Assembly (NCBI RefSeq): GCF_003182595.1 | Contig: NZ_PDNZ01000002.1 | Coordinates: 310,001-374,000, forward strand | DNA from: Prosthecochloris marina | Lineage (GTDB): Bacteria > Bacteroidota > Chlorobiia > Chlorobiales > Chlorobiaceae | Length of the DNA stretch: 64,000 nucleotides | Reading direction: 5' to 3' | Made by a program: the position numbers and the translations under genes | In this document: positions 17,665 through 25,851 of the stretch, one piece after another | Layout of the letters: each line of letters starts with the position of its first letter | Position numbering within the stretch: the first letter of the stretch is position 1 | Notes under the pieces: generated by a model | What the model was told of the DNA's origin: nothing | What the model saw: the letters and a program-made list of their open reading frames with translations, nothing else | The model's database searches: none

Positions 17665-17902
17665 GATCTAATCGTACTCATGGAGTATTGCGACAAAGGT
17701 CATTCCGCGGATCCCCATCCCGGAATCGACGACTTTTGATCTAATCGTACTCATGGAGTATTGCGACTCCCAAAGAGAAAAACGTCCAAGAACGTATTTG
17801 TACCCACTTTTGATCTAATCGTACTCATGGAGTATTGAAACTCAACCGTCGCGCTTGCGCTGTCGTCGTACAGCACACGTTCTAATCGTACTCATGGAGA
17901 AC
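17665..17902 (+). CRISPR. Degenerate CRISPR array, right of cas genes (four repeats)
   Basis: Repeats at 17665-17694, 17738-17767 and 17812-17841 begin GATCTAATCG and have GGAGTATTG instead of GGAGAATTG. Two of them end GCGAC rather than GAAAC. A fourth, truncated repeat (17879-17902) has the standard GTTCTAATCG start and runs into a trailer. Spacers are 37-44 nt. No copy of the conserved leader precedes it. The repeat strand is plus, mirror-image to the degenerate array at 5568-5735. Confidence 0.85.
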
Positions 17903-17982
17903 AGGAAGTACTGAGTTCTAAGTTCTTAGTTCTGAGTAGAAGATTTTCGTTGGTATTACGTACTATGGTGGAATGGCTTTGT

Positions 17983-18202
17983 AAGATGGATTCCGCATCA
18001 AGTGCGGAATGACTGATGGTGGTGATATGAGACTTTGGAGCCTCGCTGGTGAGACTGCAGGTTACAACAAAACACTTGGCGGGAATATGAGGCTGTAGCG
18101 AATGATTTGTCTTGAAGAATCAGGTAATGATGAACGGACCCTCTATATCAAAATCTTTATTGCCGTCAACGAACCAAACACTAGGGGACGTTGTAAATAA
18201 TT
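17983..18202 (-). repeat. Right copy of the ~220 bp inverted repeat flanking the cas genes
   Basis: Reverse complement of 5297-5515 with only scattered differences, and the same length within a base or two. It starts at the ATTCCGCA palindrome (17990-18010) and ends CTAGGGGACGTTGTAAATAATT. Together the two copies enclose 12.5 kb with the degenerate arrays, the cas operon and csx3. Confidence 0.85.
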
Positions 18203-18360
18203 AACAGTTATTCCGATAACACCGGCATTGCACATCGATTAGCAAGGAATAGGAGGCAATACATCTTGAAATGGAACCGATAAAGAAGGGATCGTGGTTA
18301 CTGCAAAGTTTAGCGCAGGACATACGGATTAAGCATCAATAATATCTACACTTAAAGTTT

Positions 18361-18587
18361 ATTAACTCTCTTTTAGCAGTCGTCGACCAACTGTTTTCTT
18401 GTGCTTTTGTAGTCTTGTGCGAACTGTTTTTCGGTGTGTCGATTTTTAAGAGTTTATTTTATATTTCTTTAGAGCTGTCGTCGACCTCCCTGGGTTTTCG
18501 GGCTATTGGATATCGACGACTTTCTTTGGCATATTGTCACGCGTCATGCCCTGTGTTTTCGCACCTCTCTGCAGCTCATTGCTGCGG
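18361..18587 (+). promoter_or_regulatory. CRISPR leader, copy 3
   Basis: Plus-strand copy of the leader found at 2657-2895 and 4933-5220. It has the GTCGTCGACC/ATCGACGAC inverted repeat (arms 18477-18486 and about 18511-18520), TTTTATATTTCTTTAGAGC, TTTTCGCACCTCTCTG and GCTCATTGCTGCGG directly before the first repeat. It is closest to leader 1 at the repeat-proximal end and precedes the longest array, so it is probably the most active. Confidence 0.85.
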
Positions 18588-19343
18588 GTTCTAATCGTAC
18601 TCATGGAGAATTGAAACATAAATAACACCGGAGCCTCACGGTTGAGCATTGCCTTGTTCTAATCGTACTCATGGAGAATTGAAACAGGATGAAAGGGCGG
18701 CAAATGACAAGGAAGTTGAGCGTTCTAATCGTACTCATGGAGAATTGAAACAGATCATGGGTTATAGTTGCATCAGCTGTCCCGCTTCGTTCTAATCGTA
18801 CTCATGGAGAATTGAAACTTTCTTTCTCTTACGCAACTCATCAATGCCTGTATGAGTTCTAATCGTACTCATGGAGAATTGAAACACAGTAAAGGCAATA
18901 GTATCTTTCGTGCTACCGCCAAGTTCTAATCGTACTCATGGAGAATTGAAACCGGAGGTAAGGTCTGCCCCTCTTGTCAGCCGGAACGGTTCTAATCGTA
19001 CTCATGGAGAATTGAAACTCGTATGGCCAAGGCAAAAGCAGGTGACTGGTATACTGTTCTAATCGTACTCATGGAGAATTGAAACGCTTGCTTAAAGAAC
19101 TCTCCGAAGCTACTCCCTTGAGTTCTAATCGTACTCATGGAGAATTGAAACAAATCCTAATGCAAGAATTGACACCCGAAAAAGAGCGTTCTAATCGTAC
19201 TCATGGAGAATTGAAACCATACCCCTCGTACACGCCCGAATACGCAGCAGACGTTCTAATCGTACTCATGGAGAATTGAAACTCGTAAAGATCATTGGGA
19301 TCTGGGCTATACTGCAAGTTCTAATCGTACTCATGGAGAATAT
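18588..19343 (+). CRISPR. CRISPR array 3 (twelve repeats, eleven spacers)
   Basis: 30-nt repeats start at 18588, 18656, 18722, 18789, 18856, 18923, 18989, 19056, 19122, 19188, 19253 and 19318. Spacers are about 35-38 nt. The first eleven repeats are uniform; the last diverges after GGAGAAT and runs into the trailer. The repeat begins GTTCTAATCG and ends GAATTGAAAC. Its tail GAATTGAAAC fits Cas6 processing that leaves an 8-nt handle. Open frames crossing this array are artefacts. Confidence 0.96.
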
Positions 19344-19845
19344 CCAAGTGCTGAGTTCTAAGTCCTGAGTTCTGAGTTGAAGATTGCGTTAGTGCTATGG
19401 CAGAGGAATAGCCCTGTAAGATGGATTCCGCATCGAGTGCGGAATGACTGGAAGGGGGAATCGTGCTTTGATTGTAAAGCTTCGTGTTCTTTTTCTATCC
19501 ATTACCCATTCCCTGTTACCTATTTCCTAAATTCAGGCTCCTGGGTCCTTGAGCGAAGCGAAACAAATCGTACTCATGGAGAATATTCAAGTGCTGAGTT
19601 CTAAGTCCTGAGTTCTGAGTTGAAGATTGCGTTAGTGTTATGGCCGAGGAATGGCTTTGTAAGATGGATTCCGCATCAAGTGCGGAATGACTGCAAGAGG
19701 TTTTGTGCTTTGGCTGCGAAGTTCAGCTTTTTTTTCTATCCATTACCCATTACCTATTCCCCGTTACCTACCTGCCAGACTCAGGTCCCTGGCTCCTTGA
19801 ACGAAGCAAGGTGCACTATCGTACTCACGGAGAACATTCAGGGCT
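19328..19845 (+). repeat. Tandem ~243 bp trailer modules carrying partial CRISPR repeats
   Basis: Two near-identical units (about 19328-19570 and 19571-19813) and the start of a third. Each begins with the 17-nt core TCGTACTCATGGAGAAT of the CRISPR repeat. It continues with GTGCTGAGTTCTAAGTCCTG and the ATTCCGCA palindrome (19425-19445; 19668-19688), and ends with CCATTACCCATT-type words and CCTTGAGCGAAGC. The third unit has a mutated core (TCGTACTCACGGAGAAC) and decays. The unit is the same composite as copies A and B, on the opposite strand. It gives an array-like pattern in which the 'spacer' is ~225 bp. Confidence 0.85.
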
Positions 19846-20022
19846 AAGTTGAAGCATGTGCTACGGGCCATGGGTTAGGATGGCGGGATTGCTTTATAGG
19901 ATTCCGTATCGAACTGTATACATGCTCGTGTTTGCTGTATTTTTGCAAAGCTACGGCTGTGCTCGTACATTATAGACATCTCTGGAACGTAGCATATCTC
20001 AAGAGCTTTCGGGCGCAAAGCG

Positions 20023-20727
20023 ATGAACATGACCGAATCTCAGGCCACATATGCGGTACTGACGGGGGACCTTGTCAAGTCTTCGAGGTTGCCCAGCACA
20101 CTCAGCACGAAAGCCATGGCGTGGCTGAAAGCCTCTGTTTCGACATTTAACACCGTCTCTCCCGGCTCGGTTTACGGCAGCATGGATACATTCCGTCATG
20201 ACAGCTGGCAGCTGCTTCTCAACCGGCCGGAAAACGCGCTCAGAGCGGCGCTGTTCTTCAGAACCGTTCTCAGGATGAACTCCAATCCCGATATCAAGTA
20301 CGATACCCGAATCGCCATCGGAATCGGAGAGGTCGAATATATCGACCCGACAAACATTTCCAATTCACGAGGCCCGGCGTTCACTCGTTCCGGCAAGCTT
20401 CTCGATTCCATGAAGAATTCCCGGCTGGCATGGAGCACCGAGCACGACGCACTTCCCTTTTGGAGTACGCTCAAAAGAACGACAATCCCTTTGCTCGACT
20501 GTCTTGTATCCGACTGGACTCCTACGGAATCCCAGGCTGTCAACAGCGTTCTCACGGGCCTGACTCAGGATCAGACTGCCGCCCGGTGGCAGTCGAGCGA
20601 CGGCAAGAAGCCTACCCGGCAGGCTGTCGGCGGTTCTCTGCAGCGTGCCCACTGGAACACCATACATGATGTACTGCTTTGGACAGAGCAGCAGATAGCC
20701 GATACTCTGAACATCCCAACAGAATGA
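20023..20727 (+). CDS. SatD-like protein
   Basis: A 234 aa soluble protein. The N-terminal half has AVLTGDLVKSSRL and, further on, RIAIGIGEVEYIDP and GPAFTRSGKLLDSM, which fit the SatD family (named for a Streptococcus mutans acid-tolerance locus). The C-terminal part resembles a helix-turn-helix region (QDQTAARWQSSDGKKPTRQAV...). SatD genes commonly precede a DUF3307 membrane protein, as here 78 bp downstream. The molecular role is unknown. It is the first intact gene after the CRISPR region. Confidence 0.65.
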   Translation: MNMTESQATYAVLTGDLVKSSRLPSTLSTKAMAWLKASVSTFNTVSPGSVYGSMDTFRHDSWQLLLNRPENALRAALFFRTVLRMNSNPDIKYDTRIAIGIGEVEYIDPTNISNSRGPAFTRSGKLLDSMKNSRLAWSTEHDALPFWSTLKRTTIPLLDCLVSDWTPTESQAVNSVLTGLTQDQTAARWQSSDGKKPTRQAVGGSLQRAHWNTIHDVLLWTEQQIADTLNIPTE

Positions 20728-20805
20728 AAACCTGAGAGCTTGCAAGCATCAAAAGCAACCTCTCAAAGCTTACCCACAACATATTTTGTTATCAACAGTG
20801 TTTTC

Positions 20806-21492
20806 ATGGAAAAAATAGCAGCAATCCTGATTTGCGCTCATATCTTTGCCGACTTTCTACTGCAAACCGGCAAGATGGCGAACAACAAAAGAAACCTTTT
20901 ACTGCTCTTTCTCCATGCCGCGATTCATGCCGTAGTGAGCTGGCTGCTGCTTCAGGCATGGATATACTGGCAGGTTCCCTTGTACCTGTTCGCTGTTCAT
21001 GCTCTTATCGATTATCTCAAAGAGCGTTTCATGGAAAAGAGCTACCGGTCATTCATCGCCGATCAGACAGCTCATCTTTTCAGCCTCGTTTTACTGTCGT
21101 TCCTGCTTGCCGAGCAACACTTCGTGCCCGAGCTTTCCGGTTTTCTTTACAAGGCAACCGTCGTCCTGGCAGGTTTGACGGCAACCATCCGGGGCGCGGG
21201 TTTTCTCATCAACCTTATCACGAAAGAAATCCTCGAAAAAAACCAGCTCAATCCTGACGGACTGATCGATGGCGGCAAGCTCATCGGTCAATTGGAAAGA
21301 GGGCTCATTTTTCTTTTTATCTTTATCAACCTGCCCACTGCGATAGGTTTTCTCGTAACTGCAAAATCCATCCTCCGGTTCGAAGAAGCCCGAAAACAGA
21401 AACTCGCCGAGTATATTCTCATCGGCACCCTTCTGAGCTTCTCGACCGCTATCGCCATTGGCACCCTCACCATGTGGGCCATTTCTTTCTGA
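20806..21492 (+). CDS. DUF3307 membrane protein
   Basis: A 228 aa integral membrane protein. It begins MEKIAAILICAHIFADFLLQ, the typical start of the DUF3307 family (histidine and aspartate inside the first helix). It has about six hydrophobic helices, HALIDYLKE in a loop, and GGKLIGQLERGLIFLF near the middle. An in-frame ATG 66 bp upstream is possible but would only add a non-conserved tail. It pairs with the SatD-like gene. Function unknown. Confidence 0.75.
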   Translation: MEKIAAILICAHIFADFLLQTGKMANNKRNLLLLFLHAAIHAVVSWLLLQAWIYWQVPLYLFAVHALIDYLKERFMEKSYRSFIADQTAHLFSLVLLSFLLAEQHFVPELSGFLYKATVVLAGLTATIRGAGFLINLITKEILEKNQLNPDGLIDGGKLIGQLERGLIFLFIFINLPTAIGFLVTAKSILRFEEARKQKLAEYILIGTLLSFSTAIAIGTLTMWAISF

Positions 21493-22128
21493 ACGAAAAA
21501 TTCATCGATCATGCAATAATAAACGGGGAATCCTTGTTGAAGCTCTTGGTGCCATCGCCCTGTTTGGGACTCAACCATTTCCCAAACTTCTTTCCCATTT
21601 CCGCGAAATCATCTTCCGAAACAAAGCATTCTAAAGCACTCTATCGTCTTCCCGCTCCGCCCTCGTGAACAATAGCTCAACATGGCGACGGGACATGTAT
21701 CGGGCCAAGATTTTGCCACATTTTTCACTTATGCCGCAGGAATTCTCACCTGCAAAGAGCTCGACGAGTACCTTTTCACAAAAAATCTGCCGGGCACTTG
21801 CGCCCTATCCGTTCACCCTGCACTTTTGGGCCGATCATGAACCAATCTGAAAGTTTGGATCACGCAGACGCCTGCAAGAAACGTCGTTCCCGATAGTTAA
21901 CGAGCACAAAAAAAAGAAATGCATAGCGTATATTTGCACACGGGTATACTACGGAATACCTCAATTTATGCCGGGACTTCAATTGTTTCGTTGGTTCCGA
22001 TACAATCGAGGATTCATGACAGTGGAAAACATGCCCGGCCGTAAACGTATTCTTTGCTCAACTCAACAGGAAATGCATCATGGGTTTATCCAATGCCATA
22101 TCGTATTTCCAAAATGCGGAACGCTTCA
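21493..22128. other. Gene-poor stretch with one small open frame
   Basis: About 635 bp without a convincing gene. A 52-codon plus-strand frame at 21682-21840 (begins MATGHVSGQDFATFFTYAAG) has no recognisable family and no good ribosome site; it could be a decayed gene. No repeat of the CRISPR-linked families is present. A promoter for the SRPBCC gene is expected near 22050-22120. Confidence 0.35.
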
Positions 22129-22560
22129 ATGCACATCCAGCACTCTGTCATCATTAGAAAACCGCTCGAAGAAGTAGAAGCCTACCTTATCGATATTTCG
22201 AACAACTGTGTATGGCAGGAAGACGTAACCGAGTCCGGCCTTCTGACCGACGGTGTCATCGGCAAAGGGACAAAAGCCTTCGAGGTTAGGAACATCATGA
22301 ACTTTCCCTTACGGACCGAGTGGAAAATAACGGCATATCAACCGGGCAGTTCCTTCAGCTTTGCAAGTACATCGAGTGTTGCTCCTTACGAAGGCACATT
22401 CAACCTTGAAGCCGTTGACATGAGCACGAAAGTCACCTTTTCGTTTACCATCTTTCACTCCGGATTCAATGCACTCTTCGACCCTTTCATGCAGGGCATC
22501 TTTTCACGCAGGTTCCGCAAGAACCTCGAGACGCTTATGACGATACTTGAAAACAGCTAA
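22129..22560 (+). CDS. SRPBCC (polyketide cyclase/dehydrase-like) family protein
   Basis: A 143 aa small soluble protein with the helix-grip pattern of the START/SRPBCC superfamily. The N-terminal SVIIRKPLEEVEAYLIDI contains the usual opening strand and helix. Strands such as FEVRNIMNFPLRTEWKI follow, and the long C-terminal helix is FSRRFRKNLETLMTILE. Such proteins bind hydrophobic ligands; the ligand cannot be told. I prefer the ATG at 22129 (GGAAC nearby) over 22054, since the conserved fold begins right after it. Confidence 0.75.
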   Translation: MHIQHSVIIRKPLEEVEAYLIDISNNCVWQEDVTESGLLTDGVIGKGTKAFEVRNIMNFPLRTEWKITAYQPGSSFSFASTSSVAPYEGTFNLEAVDMSTKVTFSFTIFHSGFNALFDPFMQGIFSRRFRKNLETLMTILENS

Positions 22561-22589
22561 ATATCCCTTTATCGATCTGCCCTGCACTC

Positions 22590-23486
22590 CTACGTCTTTA
22601 CGCTGATCGCTTTTTTCGTCTGAGCGAGAGATGTGCGACAATCCTCTTTTCCCGGACGGCTCTCGGCGAACTTGACGAGATCAGCCTGATGCAGCACGTC
22701 GGTAAGTACAATGGCATCGGGGACAGAAATGACCGACAACTCTTCCTCTATCTCACTTGTCACCTCTTCGAAAGCCTTGATACGGTAAGCACCTTCGAGG
22801 TATTCGCGAATCAGGAAACTAAGCTGTTCGTAACACTCTTCGGGCTGCACGGTTTTACCGAGGCTTTTTTCGAGCTTTCGTACTTTCCGAAGCGCCACCT
22901 TCGAATGATCCACCTCTCGAGATAAGGAGCCTCTTCTTCTCTTCACCAGAAACCAGGTAACAATAACCGCTACAACCACTACTGCACCGAGAAAAAGCGC
23001 GAAAAAAATCTCTGCAGTTGTGCGGTGAGGCCGTTTGATCGGTTTTATCGGTAATAAAGCGGTGACGGATGAATCGGTCAATGCGTTCACTGTAACAACG
23101 CTTTCAGGCACCACCTGCATCACTGTTTCGGCTCCCGAGGTACTACGAATGGTAACGGTTACCGGAGGCAACGCATATTCACCGATATCGAACACTGCAA
23201 GCGTCGCCTGAAAAGCAGCCGTTCGCTCCCGAGGTCTTTTCTCCTGCCGGTCGATCAGTACGAATGGATGAATCCCTGTACTGTCAGGCATTGCAAAGGC
23301 CACGGTTTGTCCCGGCTCATGCTTTACCGTAACCGTATATGCTATTCTATCTCCTACGGTAACCGATGCAGGAGAAAAGTCGCTGCTGTATTTGCCGTCA
23401 CCATCATCTGCCCTTGCCGGAGAGAACACAAAAAAAAGGGAGAATACCAGCAGCAATGCTGCCGGAATGTCAGACTTTTTTCTCAC
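22590..23486 (-). CDS. Membrane protein of the MoxR/DUF58 cluster (BatD-like)
   Basis: A 298 aa protein with a signal peptide (LLLVFSLFFVFSPARA). An extracytoplasmic beta-rich domain follows (SPASVTVGDRIAYTVTVKHEPG, then YALPPVTVTI), then one membrane helix (about residues 161-185) and a cytoplasmic helical tail. Its layout resembles a short BatD-like or DUF4381-like partner. It overlaps the 3' end of the DUF58 gene by 17 bp and is probably translated from the same mRNA. It may hold the VWA/DUF58 proteins at the membrane for MoxR action. A full BatD is encoded separately at 35728. Confidence 0.65.
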   Translation of the reverse strand: MRKKSDIPAALLLVFSLFFVFSPARADDGDGKYSSDFSPASVTVGDRIAYTVTVKHEPGQTVAFAMPDSTGIHPFVLIDRQEKRPRERTAAFQATLAVFDIGEYALPPVTVTIRSTSGAETVMQVVPESVVTVNALTDSSVTALLPIKPIKRPHRTTAEIFFALFLGAVVVVAVIVTWFLVKRRRGSLSREVDHSKVALRKVRKLEKSLGKTVQPEECYEQLSFLIREYLEGAYRIKAFEEVTSEIEEELSVISVPDAIVLTDVLHQADLVKFAESRPGKEDCRTSLAQTKKAISVKT

Positions 23487-24360
23487 GGTACCGGAAAAAC
23501 CTGTTGAGCGCTCCGATAATGGAACTGTTCGTTTGCAGACAAATCGTATCGATTTTCATGCCGCTGAGTTTTTTCATCAAAAGCTCCTGTTGCGCCTGCC
23601 GGATCGTTTTGTAACGCTTCAGTACCCTTGTTCCAGCAGCGTCGATAATGCCCTCTTCTCCTGTTTCAGGGTCTTGGACCCAGAGAATACCGCTGCCGGG
23701 TATTTCCGTGTCGAGCGGGTCGGTGAGGTGCACAACCACAAAGTCATGCCTTGCATTGAGGATCTTCATGGCTTTTTCGTAACGTTCGTCGATAAGATCG
23801 GTAAGCAGAAAAACTATCGCCTGTCGCTTCTGGGTAGAACGGATAAAGGAAAGTGCCGCATCGATATCGGTTTTTCGGTTTTGTGCCTCATAGCTTATGA
23901 TCTCCTCGAGAATAACCAGTACATGACTCCTTCCTTTTCGTGGCGGTATGAATTTTTCGACATGATCGGAAAAAATCAGCAGCCCGACCTTGTCGTTATT
24001 CATGATCGCACTGAACGCCAGCACAGCCGCCACCTCCGAGGCAAGTTCTTTTTTCGTACGCTGGCGGCTACCGAACAACATCGACCCCGATCCATCGAGA
24101 ACAAGCAACACCGTCCTTTCCCTTTCTTCGGTAAAGAGCTTGACATAAAGGTCATTTTTGCGAGCCGACGTGTTCCAGTCGATAGTCCTTACATCGTCAC
24201 CCCAGGAATACTCCCGAACATTACTGAACTCGATACCGCGCCCCTTGAATGATGAGTGATATTCACCGCTGAAGAGTTCATTCACCAGCCGCTTCGAACG
24301 GATTTCGATATGCCTGATTGTCCGGGCAAGCTCTTTTATATTGCGAACTCTTCGTTGCAT
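23470..24360 (-). CDS. DUF58 protein with VWA-like fold
   Basis: A 296 aa soluble protein with the family core GRGIEFSNVREYSWGDDVRTIDW and ARKNDLYVKLF (given in parts), followed by a VWA-like MIDAS region LVLDGSGSM and LLTDLIDE. DUF58 proteins are nearly always encoded next to MoxR AAA+ ATPases and are thought to be their substrates or adaptors. The gene lies between moxR and the membrane partner. It is separated from moxR by ~200 bp holding a heptanucleotide tandem repeat. Confidence 0.9.
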   Translation of the reverse strand: MQRRVRNIKELARTIRHIEIRSKRLVNELFSGEYHSSFKGRGIEFSNVREYSWGDDVRTIDWNTSARKNDLYVKLFTEERERTVLLVLDGSGSMLFGSRQRTKKELASEVAAVLAFSAIMNNDKVGLLIFSDHVEKFIPPRKGRSHVLVILEEIISYEAQNRKTDIDAALSFIRSTQKRQAIVFLLTDLIDERYEKAMKILNARHDFVVVHLTDPLDTEIPGSGILWVQDPETGEEGIIDAAGTRVLKRYKTIRQAQQELLMKKLSGMKIDTICLQTNSSIIGALNRFFRYREKKV

Positions 24361-24387
24361 GGCTGAAGAAAGTCAATAGGTGATATA

Positions 24388-24457
24388 GGTAATGGGTAAT
24401 GGGTAATGGGTAATGGGTAATGGGTAATGGGTAATGGGTAATGGGTAATGGGTAATG
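24388..24457. repeat. Heptanucleotide tandem repeat, ten GGTAATG units
   Basis: Ten perfect copies of GGTAATG in a 70 bp run between moxR and the DUF58 gene, inside what should be one transcript. The same word occurs once or a few times in the intergenic composite modules near the CRISPR arrays. Perfect heptamers are prone to copy-number change by slippage. The unit length is not a multiple of three, but the run is intergenic, so it could alter spacing or mRNA structure rather than reading frame. Confidence 0.95.
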
Positions 24458-24558
24458 GATAGAAAATAGGTTTCCTGAATCAATGTGAATCCACTCTTGC
24501 TGTGATTCCGCACCTGAGATGCAACACTTTCTTACACCAGAACTCATCAATCACTGCC

Positions 24559-25557
24559 TTATGGTACTTTCACATGGGCGAGTATCTGGCGGATGCAGTC
24601 TTCCGGGTGCACGTTATCGGCTTCGGCTTCATATGTGGGGCGAATGCGGTGGCGCAGTACATCGAACGCCACTTCCTTGACGTCCTCGGGTGTTATGTAG
24701 GCTCTCTGACGCAAAAAAGCGTGCGCTTTTGCGGCAAGTAACAGAAAAATGGATGCCCTCGGTGACGCCCCGTATTCGATCATCTCTTCAAGCGACTGCA
24801 GTCCCGCAGCTACCGGGTCTCTCGATGCGGTGACAAGGTCGACTATGTAGCGCTGCACCCTCACATCGACATAGATAAGGTCGATCAATGTCCTCGCTTT
24901 CTGAATCTCATACCGGTCAACAACAGGAGACACATCGGGAAGCAGTGCGGTTTTTGCCGAGCGCTGCATGATTTCAAGCTCCTCGTCATAGGAAGGATAC
25001 TCGACCAGCACCTTCATCATGAAACGGTCAAGCTGAGCTTCGGGCAAAAGATAAGTCCCCTCATGCTCTACGGGATTCTGCGTAGCAAGCACCATAAAGG
25101 GTTCCGGAAGCATGAACGACTGGTCGCCGATGGTTACCTGACGCTCCTGCATGGACTCGAGCAACGCCGACTGCACTTTTGCCGGTGAACGGTTTATTTC
25201 GTCAGCCAGTATGATATTGGCAAACACCGGGCCTTTCCGAGGATAAAACACCATCTCTTTGGGATTATAGACCATGGTGCCCACAAGATCGGCCGGAAGC
25301 ATATCGGGCGTGAACTGTATGCGCCGGTAAGCGAGGTTCATTGCCGAAGCGAAGGTTCTGACAATAAGCGTTTTTGCCAGTCCGGGGACCCCTTCCAGTA
25401 AAACATGACCGTTTGCCAGCAAGGCGATAAATACCCTCTCGAGAACCTTGTTCTGACCGACAACACGTTCTGCAAGCAACTCTGCCGCCCTGTTCAGAAA
25501 AGCCGATGCTTCGGTGATCTGTCCCGCCAGTTCCTGAAGCTCTGCGTCTTGTTTCAT
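24559..25557 (-). CDS. moxR: MoxR family AAA+ ATPase
   Basis: A 332 aa ATPase. Walker A is GVPGLAKT, Walker B is ILADEINRSPAKVQ, sensor 1 lies in ATQNPVEHEGTYLLPEAQLDRF, and the C-terminal lid contains GASPRASI. I chose ATG 25557, where MKQDAELQEL starts the conserved N-terminal helix; the open frame continues 37 codons upstream without similarity. MoxR proteins act as chaperone-like ATPases for VWA-domain proteins. Here the DUF58 and BatD-like genes follow on the same strand, and a small membrane protein gene precedes it by 41 bp. Confidence 0.93.
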   Translation of the reverse strand: MKQDAELQELAGQITEASAFLNRAAELLAERVVGQNKVLERVFIALLANGHVLLEGVPGLAKTLIVRTFASAMNLAYRRIQFTPDMLPADLVGTMVYNPKEMVFYPRKGPVFANIILADEINRSPAKVQSALLESMQERQVTIGDQSFMLPEPFMVLATQNPVEHEGTYLLPEAQLDRFMMKVLVEYPSYDEELEIMQRSAKTALLPDVSPVVDRYEIQKARTLIDLIYVDVRVQRYIVDLVTASRDPVAAGLQSLEEMIEYGASPRASIFLLLAAKAHAFLRQRAYITPEDVKEVAFDVLRHRIRPTYEAEADNVHPEDCIRQILAHVKVP

Positions 25558-25598
25558 TCCTGTGATCCTGCATGTGATGGTTGCGAGGGAGAAACTGC

Positions 25599-25817
25599 CT
25601 ATTGCTTCTGGTAGAGATCTTTGAAACCGAGAACGAGGAGAATTATTCCCACAACAAGAGCCCCCCAACTAAAAAATGCGTCAAGTGATAAAAAAGCATT
25701 AAGCATTCCAATCCCGGGAGCAAAGAGCAGAATAATGTCTGCTCCGAGAATAACCAGCAACAAGTTGAGAAACTTTATCTTGACCCTTGGTTTATTATTG
25801 TTAGCTTCTTTGGCCAT
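25599..25817 (-). CDS. Small two-helix membrane protein
   Basis: A 72 aa protein with a basic N-terminus (MAKEANNNKPRVKIKFLN). Two hydrophobic helices follow (LLLVILGADIILLFAPGIGM and SWGALVVGIILLVLGF), then a short charged tail. It is the first gene of the moxR cluster, starting 34 bp from the divergent tsaD. I do not recognise the family. The good hydrophobic pattern and the codon use support a real gene. Confidence 0.65.
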   Translation of the reverse strand: MAKEANNNKPRVKIKFLNLLLVILGADIILLFAPGIGMLNAFLSLDAFFSWGALVVGIILLVLGFKDLYQKQ

Positions 25818-25851
25818 ACTTTTATATTACAATGGGAGTAAAAGATAATAC

